Shown: positions 1-12,670 of the stretch, piece after piece
Position numbering within the stretch: position 1 is the stretch's first letter
How the letters are laid out: each line of letters begins with the position of its first letter
Assembly (NCBI GenBank): GCA_015680685.1
Contig: MNCI01015740.1
Location: forward strand, 509,641 to 573,640
Direction of reading: 5' to 3'
Source of the DNA: Gnetum montanum
Lineage: Eukaryota > Streptophyta > Gnetopsida > Gnetales > Gnetaceae
Length of the DNA: 64,000 bases
Translations under genes and position numbers: made by a program
Notes under the pieces: model-generated
Told to the model about the DNA's origin: nothing
Database searches by the model: none
The model's input: only the letters and a program-made list of their open reading frames with translations

Positions 1-2600
1 CTCTGAGAGTTTAGTTTTGCCGACCGAAGCCCCAAAGGAGTTCTCATCATCAATGACCTTAGGGGACCTCTGCTCATCATCACTATCAGGCTCTGGCTTC
101 ACAAATTCACCTAGTTGGTTCTTTGCATAACCAGTTAGGTGCGCTGAGTCTGATGTTCTTTGGCGGCGATATGCTGGGCTGAGCGTCAACATGGAGACCC
201 TAGCCTCTGGCTACGATTCCTCGTCCATGGATCGCTTACTCTGTCTCATTCCTAAATGATACTTATTTCAACAACCTCTCCGGTGATTCAACCAAGCAAT
301 GGTATCCTCTGTTTTCTCCTCTGGTTGTAGGTTACTTACTACGAGGATATCGTTCAAAGGTGCGTTCATCTGAGCGATGAAATACAGACAACATTTTGAC
401 ATGGCCACTTAGGTTAGCCTATCCACGCAGGAGTGCATCCCTATTTTTCTCATAATCCTACCTCTAGCTCTTACTTCCCTGCATCTCCACCATCCATTTC
501 CCTTACGCAAAACGTGCATACGCAGCATACGCTTTCCGCATCTGCATTACAATCAAGTTCATGAACTTGCATAATGCAACTCGCCTAGTGGACGCAAAAA
601 AAATAAAAAGAAGTGGGTCAGCAAAATGGATGAAACACAACTCATCCAGGCCATGCAGACGCAATACAATTCGTATAGGCAAGCCCCTTTATCTACAAAA
701 TGATGGCATAACTCCATGCAAACGCAATCGCAGGAGAAAGCCTGAATGCTTATGCGTGAAAAAACTATACTCACTCATTTGCGTCTTCCCCGAACCTCAT
801 TTGAGTCTTCCCCAAATCGTTTTCCTCTTACTGTCATAAGAATTTCCTACCATACCATTTTATCTCCCATTTCTCTCATCTTTGCACTTCTGCTTTGACA
901 GAGCGACACTTGAGTGACCATTGATGAACGTTGTTGGTACTTTTACCAATTTGGTGTTTCGTATTCTTTGTCAATGTCTTTTGGACAAGCCCTCTAACTG
1001 TCAAAAAAGAGGGGTCATTGAAACACCATGGAAATCGCGAATCAGCCTAAGGCAAAGATTCACGATTCGGGTGAAGGTTCGCGACAGAAATCTAGAAGAC
1101 AGGGCAGGGCAAAGAAGCGTGTAGTATCAAGTCTCCAAGTTCCTTATAGATGTCAATCTTACTAAGTTTTCTTTCTTTACGCTACATTACACAACATAGC
1201 GTAGTGTCGCTCAGCGTAACTTTGTTTAACCTAGCCCGATAGCAGAAAGTAACTTACTTCGGCAATTTTGACACAGTTTAAAACTTAAGACTTGTCACAT
1301 ATTCTGCTAAGTCTTTTGTTTAGGGCTGATTTTACGCTCCATTACGTAGAGCAGCGTAATGAGCTTCAAGAAAAGTGAAGTGAGAGTCAAAGGAAGCATG
1401 GTAGATTGATTTCTTCTTTTTTGCAGATTAGTCGCTTTACGCTCATTACGCTACGCAGCGTAGACAAGCATAATTTATTGTAAAGTTGATCATTTTTACA
1501 CTGTATTATGCTTTGCAACGTGAATGAGAATAAAACAACTTGAATCAACTACTTCCATGCTCGATTACGCTCAACCACGCATCTAAGCGTAAATAAGTGT
1601 AATATAGCGTAAATTCGGCTAAAGCAATATCAGATACACATCTACTATCCACACGCACAATACGTTGATGAGCATATTGTGCGTAATCACGAGGCGACTT
1701 TGGCAAAAGTGGTTGACAGCATACTTCGCCCTTTCTCCCAGAAATGTGACGTGACATAGCCTGTTTCAACATAAAATTGGACAAGTCAACGGCATTTTGA
1801 AGGTTCAAGACACGTGTCATTAGGGCTATGCCTTCTCCACATGTTGTCGAACTTATAAATACTCTAGTTGATGAAGAAACAAGGCAAGGCATCTCAGAAT
1901 TTTGGCAGCATCATCTTTTAGCAAACACAAAGACATTTGCTCGAGCATTGGCAGTAAGAGCAATTAGTCCTTTGGCGAAGATACAGTTCTCTTCATTGGC
2001 TATCATCGGTAGTTTTGAGTAGAGAATACTGAAGGCAAAAGGAGTAGATCAGAGATCAAAAGATCATCTGGTATGATTTGCAAGGTTTATTAATCAGAAA
2101 TAGTTAATCGATAGACGTCATAGCTTGACCTTCCTTGCATCCCATCTTTGGCTTACGAGGTAGACTAAACTCAATTCTACACTCCTTGTTGAATAGTTTT
2201 CTTGTTATTTTGTGTCTGCTTCGCACAAGATAAGCGAAGTTTTCCATTGAAACTTTGTATAAAATATACTCAGTTTTCGGGTCAAAGTGGAGATCTTGGA
2301 ATTGCGCATTTTCTTAAATCCAATCCTTCTTGTCATGTTGACGTTGTCGTTATTCCAATTTATCTCCATTCTTTTCTACTCCTTTTACGATTCATCGAAT
2401 CAAATTATTTCACAAAATATCTAACACACATAATATTCATCAATTTACTGATTTAGTAAGTCCCTGTCTGATCGACAAGACCATTTAGGGCACTGCGGAT
2501 TCGTTTTCTCCAGCACGACCCTTGCACGGATCCATGGTTAAGATTGTGTACATGGGTCTCATTTAGTATTTTCCAGCGACCAATGTTTTTCATCATTACA
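1..2600 (+). repeat. Older Tat-type LTR (copy A), 5' end outside window
   Basis: Aligns with 17180 onward in the 3' LTR of element 1, from the first base to a terminus ending TTACA at 2600. By eye the divergence is around 10%, higher than between 2605-3982 and the 3' LTR. It contains a TATA box (1854), a G-box CACGTG (1811-1816) and many TTACGC/GCGTAA words. The first 120 bp of the LTR lie left of the window. No coding sequence: the ORFs here are chance frames. It is either a separate older LTR (solo LTR or 3' LTR of a neighbour) or the outcome of a duplication within the LTR. Confidence 0.85.
1854..1861 (+). promoter_or_regulatory. LTR core promoter TATA box (copy A)
   Basis: TATAAATA, with a G-box CACGTG about 40 bp upstream (1811-1816). 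Same arrangement as in the other two LTR copies. Transcription start would be about 30 bp downstream. Confidence 0.6.
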
Positions 2601-2604
2601 AAAA

Positions 2605-3982
2605 TAGCCCAATATCAGAAGGTAACTTACTTCGGTAGATTTGATGAAGCTTAAAGCCTAAGCAGCGTAATATGTGACCTGTCACATATTCGGCTAAGTC
2701 TTTTGCTCAAGGCTGAGTTTATGCTTCGTTCAGCAAAGCAGCGTGGCGAGCTTCAAGAAAGTCATAGTCAGAGTCTAAGGAAGCACAGCAGATTGACTTC
2801 TTCCTTTTTGCAGATTGGTTGCTTTACGCTCATTATGCTACGTAGTGTGGGCAAGCATAAATCTATTGTAAAGTTGACCATTTTACGCTCTATTATGCTT
2901 TGTAGCGTAAATGAGCGTAAAACAGCTTGAATCAACTATTTTCATGTTTTATTACGCTCTGCCACGCAACGCAGCGTGAACGAGTGTAATGCAGCCTAAG
3001 ACCAGCTAGGACAATATCAGACATGCACCTGTTATCCACACGCACAATACGCTAATAAGTGTATTGTGCGTAATCACGAGGTGACTCTAGCAAAAGTGGT
3101 TGACAACGTACTTCACCCCTTCTCCCAGAAATGTGACATGACATAGCCAGATTCAACATAAAATTGGACAAGTCAACGGTATTTTGAAGGTTTGAGACAC
3201 GTGTCATCAGGTCCATGCCTTCTCCACATGTTGTTGAACTTATAAATACTCCAGTTGGTGAAGAAACAAGGGTTAGCATCTTTGAATTTTGGTAGTTATC
3301 ACCTTTGAGTAGAGACAGGAGACATCTTTGAGCATTGACAGCAGGAGCGATCAGTCCTTTGGAAAAAAATACAGTTCTCTCCATTGGCAATCATTGGCAG
3401 TTTGAGTAGAGACTACCAAAGGCAAAGGGAAATAGATTAGAGATCAAGAGATCATCTAGTGCAGTTGGCAAGATCTATTGATCAAAAATAGTTGATCGTT
3501 AGACATTCAGGCTTGACCTTCCTTGCATCCCATCTTTGGCTTACGAGGTAGACCGAACTCCATTCTGCACTCCTTGTTGAATAATTTTCTTGTTATTTTA
3601 TGTATGCTTTGCACAAGATAAGTGGAGTTTTTCATTGGAACTTTATATACAATATACTCAGTTTTCGGGTCAAAGTACAGATCTTGGAATCGCGCATTTT
3701 CTTAAATCCGATCGTTCTTGTCATGTTAACGTTGTCATTATTCCAATTTATCTACATCATTTTCTACTCCTTTTTCGATTCATTGAATCAAATTATTTCA
3801 TGAAATATCTATAATATTCATCAATTTACTGATTGAGTAAGTCCTTGTTTGATCGACAAGACCATTCAGGGCACCACGGATTCGTTTTCTCCAGCACAGC
3901 CCTCGCACAGATCCATGGTTAAGACTGTGTACACGGATCTTCGTTTGGTATTTTCCAGCTACCGACATTTTTCGTCGTTATA
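2605..3982 (+). repeat. 5' LTR of element 1, 5'-truncated (copy B)
   Basis: 1378 bp matching 18408-19785 of the 3' LTR over exactly the same length, with about 5% difference by eye. It ends TTATA six bases before the PBS. The 5' 1.35 kb of a full LTR is missing; the start abuts the terminus of copy A with four intervening A residues. Contains TATAAATA at 3241 and a G-box at 3198-3203. Confidence 0.88.
3241..3248 (+). promoter_or_regulatory. LTR core promoter TATA box (copy B)
   Basis: TATAAATA with a G-box CACGTG at 3198-3203. This is the promoter that would drive the element 1 genomic RNA; the U3 sequence further upstream is truncated. Confidence 0.6.
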
Positions 3983-3988
3983 GTTTTC

Positions 3989-4005
3989 TGGCGCTAGAAG
4001 GAGGG
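3989..4005 (+). other. Primer binding site, tRNA-Asn type
   Basis: TGGCGCTAGAAGGAGGG is the reverse complement of a tRNA 3' end finishing in CGCCA and fits plant tRNA-Asn. It lies seven bases inside the LTR terminus. An Asn primer is established for Tat1-type elements, whereas Athila-type elements use tRNA-Asp. The tRNA assignment is from memory of the tRNA sequence. Confidence 0.8.
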
Positions 4006-4238
4006 CCAGTTAAACCTTCGATCAATATTTTACGGGTAGCCCTGTAAGCGATTTGTATCCACGTCTCTAAAAACGTAAACGTAATACCTCTAGGGAAGTT
4101 TACAAAAAATTGTATGGTGTAGATCGGTCACAGTAATGATTCCTTTGGAATCCTGTAGGGTAAAAAGCCTAATCATGATCTTCTTTGTCCATTGCCTTTT
4201 TAGATCCAGTCGCTTATTGTCATTAATCTATCTGACCA

Positions 4239-6780
4239 ATGGATTCTGCATACGCTACCACATCCGCCATGACCGCAACTGACTCGGGTGCCACATCCGT
4301 GAATCCCATCACCGCCACCGGGCCAGCTTCTGGTGTTATAGTACCTCAGGGACCGTCGTGACGCCTGAAGAATATAATTTTATTTACATCAAGATCCAGG
4401 CAAAGCTTTCTCTTAGCCAAGCCAACATTATCCCTACCGCTTACGACATTATCCCCCTAACTGAACATTACCATGAACTCCTAACTCAACTGGTTATGGC
4501 TAGGAGTCACGCTACATGGTCCATGCTAGAACCTCAAAATGAGGAGGAGGAGGAAGATGAACTCACAGCCCAGTCTGAACATGCGGATTCATATCATACT
4601 CTTAGTCCCCATACATACATAAATCCCCTGTTTCCTCTCGCAGGAGAAGCCGCCCACCTTAATCCAACCATGACCACCCAAACCTACATTCCTGTCATTC
4701 CATAGGTCACTACACAATCATCCATCTTGCAAGTGTAGATACCATCCCAAAATAACGTGGGGGGGCCTCATCACCACATGTAATTAGCATTCCGTCGGTG
4801 TTACCTGTGTCTACCACACCTTATTTCATTCCCCAAGTGCAACCTCATGCCATGCCTACGACCCGCCTGGTACAAAATCTGGTGCAAACCTTCTCATTTC
4901 CGCCCCCTGCAAGGCAATAGATCACGACCACTATTCAATCATAGCAATCCATTCAACAACCCACGGCTGGTCAGTGGATCCTGCCCATCTCACATAATCA
5001 ATCTACGTTATACGGTGCGCAACCCTTAGCCGCACCTACCATGCATGTCCCACAAATAAACCCACAATATCCTTATAATTTCCATCCTACACACCTGACA
5101 ACAGCCAATCCCTCTACTCAACCTGGTGGGTGGTGGCTTCCACAGGCTACTCCGTCAGCGGGGATAGCCCCCGTAGCACCGCCCATCATCCAAACCATCG
5201 TGCAATTCCCATTGCCTAGCACAGCTCTTTCTATCCAACCCCTAGCTCCTCCTACATAGACTTCTCCATCGACAAGCCTAGATCAAGCATTTTTACTTAT
5301 TCAAACCCTCACTAAGGAGGTTAAGCACCTTAAAGCTGCTGGCTCTAATACCATACAAATCATGGATTTCTATCAAGATGATCCCATCAGTCCAGCAGTT
5401 CCTATGCTGTCGTTGCCCCTAGGGATGTCACTACCCCATTTTACTAAATATAATGGGGAAGGGGATCCCAACGCTTACCTGGTCACCTTCAGCTTCGAAT
5501 CCTTATTATTGTAGCAATGGCCTCATACAATCATCCATGTCTTTGCAATGTCTCTAGCAAGGAAAGCTTTGGACTGGTATCGAGTGCTTCCTCGCTCTTC
5601 CATCTCAACCTTGGAAGAGCTCCTAACATAATTCGTGACTTGCTTTAAGTATCATTTAAAGCCAGAAGTCACGCTAGACCAACTTATGGGAGTGAAGCAA
5701 GACCCACTTGAACCAGTCCAGAGGTTTATACAATGATGGAGCACTACTTTGAATGAAATACGTGAGCCTATTGCGGAAGCCCATTTGCTGGCTATCTTCA
5801 AAGGAGCAATCAACGACTTCATCAAGTCTAAGCTGTATTACCTTGCCCCTAGCTTCTTGAGTCAGGCTTTTGCCCAAACTAAGAGCATCCAGGATGCTGC
5901 AGAGACTAGCAAAGACCCAACGTATGTAGCCTATAAAAATGCCAATAATAAGGGTAAGGATAAGGGTAAAGAAACAACAATGACAGTAGCTGCGTTGGCT
6001 GAAGGTGCTAAAAACAAAAATAAGAAGGCACCCACGGCATCTCCCGAGACCACAGCTAGTGCAAGCAACACCAGCCAAGACACACATGCCCCTGAAAAGC
6101 CCCCCCCCCAGCCAAGGCCAAACTTTGAGTGTAAAGATCGCTCAAAGTATACAGCCCTGCCTATAAAACATTCGGAACTATTGAAAAAACTATTAGGGGC
6201 AGGATACATTCAGAATAAGAAGGTATCCAAAGAAGCTTTACAGCATCACAGACATAATTGTGAATTGCTAAAGAATCCTTCTTTAGCCCTACCCAATGAA
6301 CCACCAATTCTGAGGTCTTTTAGGCTGGACCATTTTTGTGACTACCATCAGTTGTGTGGTCACAACATCGATTACTGCTGGGCCTTGAAGGATGATATTC
6401 AGTGCATGATCGATGATGGTTCTTTGAGACTAGACGGCAGTAGTCCAACACGTCCCGAAAAGCAGGCGTTGCATGTGTACAAGGATCCGTTAAACGCAAA
6501 TAACACACCGTACACAATCAACGTGGTAAGTACAGACGATGAAGAGAAGGTACTACCTAAACAACCTTTTGTTTTACGTGTACCTACCAGTTCACCTCGG
6601 GGGACAAGCTTTTCACTGGTAGCTAGTGGCGTCTCGAGGTCACTCTTTGTTATTTGGGGGTCTTCTCCAGATTTAACTCAGCCTCGCATTAATAGTAAAG
6701 CCGCGGCCACATCCACGCCTACCCCTAAGGCACCTTTTATCCTTAGGGTACCAAAACCACCAACTGCTCCTTTTACGTAG
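4239..6780 (+). pseudogene. gag: Gag of element 1 (capsid plus zinc knuckle), broken
   Basis: Structural Gag polyprotein. A leader from ATG 4239 runs 40 codons to a TGA; the frame resumes shifted at 4358. A proline-rich stretch follows, then the Retrotrans_gag capsid core at about 5290-5900 (DFYQDD, then GDPNAYLVTF, ALDWYRVLP, EELLT and VQRFIQ motifs) with stops at the QWPH, EELLT and RFIQ positions. The longest open piece is 5749-6780 (343 codons): a lysine-rich linker, then a C-x2-H-x4-H-x4-C zinc knuckle (CDYHQLCGHNIDYC) typical of Tat Gag, then two copies of a PF(V/I)LRVP peptide. Element 2's gag (34870-36820) aligns along the capsid and knuckle. Upstream is only a 230-bp leader after the PBS. 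Confidence 0.88.
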
Positions 6781-7247
6781 GGGCAAGCTTCTAGCCATCA
6801 CCATCAATCGCCATCAAATAAAAAAAGGCAAGGAGACTCATCAGTCAATGCCACCAAAAACCATACCACGTTAGGCTTCGCTAAGCCCAGGTCCTTAGCC
6901 TATGTCCCTGCGCCTGTGCCTTCGACAGGAAGAAAAATAACCCTCCAACTGATGCTGTTCTGCCTTGGGAGATTCATCTCTTAGGGCGAATGGAAGAAGA
7001 CAGAGGGGACAAGCAACCCAGCCGAGAATGGGACCTCCTCGATGCATGTACGCAAGTCAAACAAGCTCTGAAATAGAAGAATACAACATTGAGCCTCTAT
7101 GACTTGCTCATGACATCTCAAAATCACCATGAGGCTATGGTCTGTATGCTGACATCCATACCTATGGATGAAAGCTTACCAGCGGAGGAGGAAGCGATAC
7201 ATGCAGTCATGCTTCCCTCCCCTGCTGAGTGACCTAATCCTACCTCA

Positions 7248-7634
7248 TTGACCTTTCATGATAAATCCATTAAAGATGATCCTGAGAAAGGTCAAGTGAC
7301 AACTGAACCCATGTTTATCATCATCTGGGTTGGTCAACATCAGATCCGAAGGGTGCATGTTGACGATGGTGCGGCTACGAATGTCATCCCTTATCCCATT
7401 ATGGATAAGTTGGGCTTGATCAACCAGATTAGTCCTACAATGACAACGTGCCTAAATTTGTTCAACGGGGCATGAGTTCAGGTCAAAGGGATGGTGCATA
7501 TCGAATTCATGGTGGGGGATCAATTCCCAACAGATGCCACATTCATCGTTGTTGAGGAGATGCCCGGTTTCAATTTGATTCTAGAGAGGTCCTGGCTTGC
7601 CCAACTGAGGGCGGTTTCATCACCTATACACTAA
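7248..7634 (+). pseudogene. pro: Aspartic protease of element 1, broken
   Basis: Retroviral-type aspartic protease that would cut Gag and Pol. The active-site region reads VHVDDGAATNVIP, which is the Tat form of the usual D(T/S)GA loop. The flap and C-terminal part (GDQFPTDATFIVVEE, FNLILERSWLAQL) follow after a TGA that interrupts the frame at about 7474. It ends with SSPIH and a TAA, at exactly the same residue as the protease of element 2, so this is the natural end of the gag-pro cistron. RT does not follow: 5.4 kb holding an opposite-strand gene intervenes. Confidence 0.85.
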
Positions 7635-8157
7635 GAGATACACCTACCTTACGCAGGGGGAGAGGTGGTTATACGTGGTGACGACACAATCCCTAGGAAT
7701 GTCAACAATATCAAAGAAGAGTGGGGTTCGACGATCGAGATGCCTGAAGATCAAACTCATGATCGAACTCCCAAACAAATCGAAACAAATGATGACAGCC
7801 TAGCCTAGGCTGAGCTACCATTTTAGGAAGATGGTGTGGAGGAGCCAGATCACAAATCTCCCTGCCCTTACACATCACTGAACGTAAAGGCCATCAAGAA
7901 ATAGTTGCGAGTTAGCGATTGATCTGAGTGGCATTTACATGCATCGTTATAGTTCTGCTAGTTTTCTGCTTACGCATATCAAATTCGATTGATAGTTTTC
8001 TTTAACATACATACATGTATTCATGCTTTCTGTCCATTACACTATTTACATTTCTCATTTTTTACACCATTTATGCTCCTTGACTGACATTAGCCATATT
8101 AGCACAGTTACGCAGATATGTACATTTTTATCAATTATACTTCCAGACTTACGCAGA
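7635..8157 (+). other. Noncoding stretch after gag-pro of element 1
   Basis: The first 270 bases still translate to an acidic linker-like sequence with stops; beyond about 7910 I see no coding signal. TTACGC words recur at 7970, 8110 and 8150. Confidence 0.5.
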
Positions 8158-8310
8158 TGGCCTGCAACGGCCTAAAACTAGGGATGGCCCACAATGGCCT
8201 TAAACTAGCGAAGGCCCGCAATGGACTCAAACTAGCTAATCCGTGTGTATCTTACGCAAACGCTACGTGACGGCCCTTGATGTCCTTAAACTAGCAATTC
8301 CATTCTACAG
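8158..8310 (+). repeat. Array R1 of the 33-bp CTTAAACTAGC repeat
   Basis: Four degenerate units of about 32 bp sharing GGCCYRCAAYGGCCTTAAACTAG, the last separated by a TTACGC-rich spacer. It lies between the protease and the 3' end of the antisense gene, the same place as array R5 in element 2. From 8311 to 8492 I see nothing but AT-rich sequence. Confidence 0.7.
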
Positions 8311-8492
8311 TAACACAACCCATTCAAAGTCTCTAACAACTCCGTTTACGCTTTGCATAAATAAAGACATAAAAGTAAAAAAAATAATAATAAATAAAAT
8401 CTACAATCATACACAAAATCTCACAAGTAATCTCGACACCATTCATATGGCCATTGTTCAATTTCATGAATAAAATCATACGTAAATCACAA

Positions 8493-11400
8493 TTATGCAT
8501 CCCCCCTGGTACCACTGTCACCCATATCCCTTAGGTCTGCCTCTAAGCCTAACAAGTCATCCTCAAGTGGGTCATCCCTTTTAGAAGGTATCCCTTCATG
8601 AGGAATGTCCTCTTCATGGGGTCCTTGCACTGATACTGGCTCCATAGGAGGACGGTCTACATCATTACGCTCTTCTTCCTATACTTGCTCCTCATCTTGC
8701 CTGCCTTCTTCTTCCACTCCTTGTACCTATATACAGTAAATACATAAGGAAAAGCCATGATAGCATAAATCAGAAAATTTAGATTCAATAACACTCGAAC
8801 TTACTCGCATTGGTCCTGCTTCCGCTGCAAAAGGGAGCTGATCTAAACCGACCCATAACACTGCATAATTTCATCTTCAGTTAATTCAGACCATACTCCA
8901 TTCCCAGATTAGTTCCAGCCTTCACCTTCCCTTTCTCCACACTAGTCCATCGAGGCAGTTCAGGGAAGAAAGTTGGGACTGTAGTCTCGCCCCCAGGAAG
9001 AGAAATCTCTCTTTCCGAGGATGCGCTTACTGTCACCTGCTCCTAGAACTTCTCGAAGGCTTTGGATGCGCCAATGAAATCAAGGAATACCCGCAAGGAT
9101 TGAGCTTCAATGGTAGAATCTCGGTAGTGCTGACGATAAGCGATACTCTCTCGCTTATATAGATGCTTATGGTCTTTTTCCTTCTGCCCCCACTCTTACA
9201 CACTTGCACAAAAATCCTTCCAGTCTTGGTTTTTCTGGGCCCAAAACTCTATTTTCATCCTCTGCTCCACCAATTCCCAACTGGTTTGCACACTATTCCT
9301 GACCACTATCCAATAGCGAGCGTAATCAATAACAACTATACGCTAGTCCTCTTCATCCGTTCCCCGCGCCTACAAGAATTCGCATCATGATTTTAAGTCT
9401 CCAACCTCTTTGGCCAGAGACACCTTCTCCCTCTCTGACCTCTACAGCCTCTTCCAAAGGTCTTCATTGATATTCTAAATCTCCCACAAGGAGCAAGTCG
9501 AGTGTAATGCACATTTACATATTTCCTCATAAATATTGCGTGGCACGACCGCCTCGTCTGATGAAGGCTCCACTGTGTCCAAGTCAATGGGATCCGTAGG
9601 ATCTCATCGAAGGTGAGCTCCTGATAACAATCATCATCAAACGTAAATAAAACATTACAACTCTATAATAAAATAAGCCTACTATAGCTATAACATACTA
9701 GCCCCAGGATCGACGCACTCGAGGCGCTCGATCATATCGTTGACAATGCCTTCCATGAAGGCAAACTTATCAGGAAATTCTCCCCACGCTCTGCTTACAG
9801 CGGCAGACGTGAATGCATCTTGTTCATCTGTAGCATAATTAAGTTAAAATCTCTATTTATTAACAAAATTCCTTAAAAATTCTAACACACTCATTACCTT
9901 GGCCTATTACAGTGGGAGGTGCATCAACATTTTTTGCCTCCTCTTTCTCTTCATGCACAAGGGCCTGTGCGTCGCTTATTCTAATAGCCGGGGCCTTCTC
10001 TTCCAAAACTGGGGCCCCTTCTCCATGCCGTAATATCACTGCCCCTGTTTTAGGGGTCAACCGCTCTGTAGGTCTCTCTGTTCATGCCACATAACACATA
10101 ATTTCCATAACTTTCACTAGGTCCTTACGCTTACCAAGCGGAGGTTTACTCCGCTAAACTTTGACTTGCACAGTTCTGCCCGTGCCATCTGTTGGTTCCA
10201 TAGGGACCTTGATTAGGCAAGGCCTTTTACACTGAACCAAGGCGTCTACTCTTTCTATAGCCAGGTGCTTTCCCCGTGATGCGTCACCGATGTAAGTGGG
10301 AACCACTCCACCTACACTATTAGGGCCCCGCAGTCGAGGTGCCACCAAATCCCTTGTCGTTATAGAGTAAGACTCCCCAATTCCCTCTAGAGGATCTTGT
10401 CCTCGAGTAGTGCCGAAAATATGGAAACTCCAAGGTTTTGATAGCTAGTCTCGGTCTTGTTGCACCCAGACCCCATTCCTCTGGACAACCAAAAATTTGG
10501 CAAAACGCCGCAGGCAAGCTATGAAGAAGGCAAAATGCACACTGAAACGAGATTCAAGCTTCTGACGGAGCCTGATCATTTCAGTGTGTCACCCCTTAGC
10601 GAAATATCTTGCCTAGTCGAACTGGGTCCCCTCCTCCATCACCTCCCACATGATACGGACCTGTTCTATAGTAAAAAACCTCCCTTGCGAGAGTGTTTTG
10701 GGGAAAGCCCGGGCCCGGAAGAGGGGATAGATAGTCTTGGCGATCTCCAGTTCGATCTTTTCACAAGGGATCCCCTTGGTCTTCTTCTTGGTCCCTAGCC
10801 ACTCCTCCAGCTCTTCCTAACATTTGAGGCTCCTCCTCGCTTTTTCCTCTATGGGAAGACCATCAGAGGGGATGCTAAAGAGTTCAACAAACAGCTGAGC
10901 GTCAATATCAAAGTTCACACGCACGTGATGCACGCGCGTGCAAAAACGCTCAACCCTCTCACTGAAGGAGTTGACTAGGGTTAACATTTCGCTAGCCGAG
11001 ACATCAAGGGTTACGACTAGAAATAAATGCATTAGCCTCGCTTCCCGCAGTTTGGTGACCAACGCAACTGTGGCCATCGCGTGGTCGAGCTAGCATTGTG
11101 CCTCCTTAATGTCGCCATAGCAAAAAAGGAGGGTATTCACCTCGTGGCTGGAAATTGTAATGGTAATCTCCCAGGATTCCCTGACTGAACAACGCAAGGT
11201 ACATGTCTAAGTAGCAAAAACACTATTATGCAACATTTCAAAAACAAAACAAAAATAATATAATATCCTGTAACTAACAGTAGCAACAAAACCTTACCAG
11301 GGCCAAATGGAAAAGGAAGTGGAGGAAGTTTCCTCTACACGTCCACGATGGTAAGGGGAGGGTCCAAAGTCCATTCTTCATGTAACCACCTAAGGTTCTG

Positions 11401-12504
11401 ACAATTCTTGAAAGAAGCAGCATAACGGGTGGGATACTCATGAATGTCAAAGGACATTTGCCCCATTACACCGGCGCGTACGTTGCTGGTGGAGGTAAAC
11501 TCCTTTATCGCTGTTTCGATCCAGATCAATGTATTGTTATTGCCTACTAATCTATTTTCATTAATGAAAAACCTGTATCATATAACACATTATTATCCTA
11601 CGCTTCACAAATCCAAACATTAGAAACATAATGACAATACCGCCCACAAAACAACTTACCCACCCGAATAATACACTGTGCCTGGTGGGTTCTGAAAGTA
11701 AGTCGAGACATGACGGGCCATGAACAGAGTATTGTACACATGGTAACAACTAAACCTGGCCATTTCTCAGATCCCTTTGGCACTAAGTTCGTAGTCTTGG
11801 GGATGACCAGTATCGATAGCCCTGTCTGTCAAGAAATCCAGGATGCCCTGCGTAGAACCCACTAACAAGTGCTCCAAAATAGCGCCAGCCACATCCCCAG
11901 ATAGATGTGAACACACAATAATGTTGTAGTTACGCAGTAAAAACTGCAGAAACTTCAGCACACCCTTTCGGAACCATATAGCCTTCCCCTGCAACGGAGT
12001 CTAAGGGGGAGGAACATTGGGTACGATCGATTTTATATAACATAAAACCCCGACTATGTCCAAGATGATTAGGATGGGTTTCAACATGATACTGTACAAA
12101 AAAGATAAACACATTATCGTCTAGATTCTGATTGCATGCTTAAACCATAGGAAAATGTACAAATTATGCTTTAGCTATACAGTCAAAATTGCCTAAACCC
12201 TTGTAACAGTACAAGGTTTGTCTCAGACAACGGCGATAGACGCAACATCGTTGTATAAACCCTCATTTTAACGTGAGGTCCATAGCCTAAAACTCTAATT
12301 TACGAAGAATGATGCAAAAATAATAAACACTGCAAAGAAGAAGCATATCACAGAATGCAACACAAATAAGCCAGGAATGGCCTACTGATTCAGGGGAGTG
12401 ACATCCCTCACTTCAACCAAAGCCTACGAAGCACACTGCAGGCTCCCTTGTACTTCGTCGATCTTTGCTAATTTCGTGTTCTTCCCTCTTACTTTAGGTG
12501 CCAT
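8493..12504 (-). pseudogene. Antisense accessory gene, copy 1: HAD-like domain + retrotransposon ORF domain + coiled coil
   Basis: Runs opposite to element 1. ATG at 12504 opens a short basic N-terminus (MAPKVRGKNTKLAKIDEVQ). After a probable intron, 12085-11655 encodes the HAD-like domain: ILDIVGVL, then FRKGVLKFLQFLLRNY, CSHL, and NTLF plus 11 residues to NPPGTVYY. A GTAAG donor follows (11659 downward). A second part at 11530-11335 ends WLHEEW. The middle domain (11100-10350) contains NSFSERVERFCTRV, FVELFSIPSDG, YPLFRARAFPKTLSQ, VRIMWEVMEEGTQFD and FAKFLVV. The acidic tail contains EWGQKEKDHKHLYK. It ends with a TAA at 8493. Many stops and frame breaks make it a pseudogene. It aligns end to end with copy 2 (28513-32997). 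The middle part resembles the Pfam family of putative plant transposon proteins (PF20167); the HAD assignment is from motif order and spacing. Confidence 0.78.
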
Positions 12505-12670
12505 TGTTGCAGTCCTAACACCTTCACACCTTTACACCTTCACAAATAATGTGCTGCAACCTCTTGTTCTTTCTCCTTCTCTCTGCAACTGCTCTTTCTC
12601 CTTCTCTCTGTAACAGCTGAGAATTCAAATTCATGATGGCCAATAGCCTGTTTTCAAGGAGAATTGCCTA

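Noticed and set aside
559-839. Short ORFs on both strands in the LTR, also at 1545-1892, 3052-3390, 18735-19187 and 19393-19639
   Set aside because: They recur in each LTR copy only because the LTRs are homologous; no domain, no start context, and frames differ between copies.
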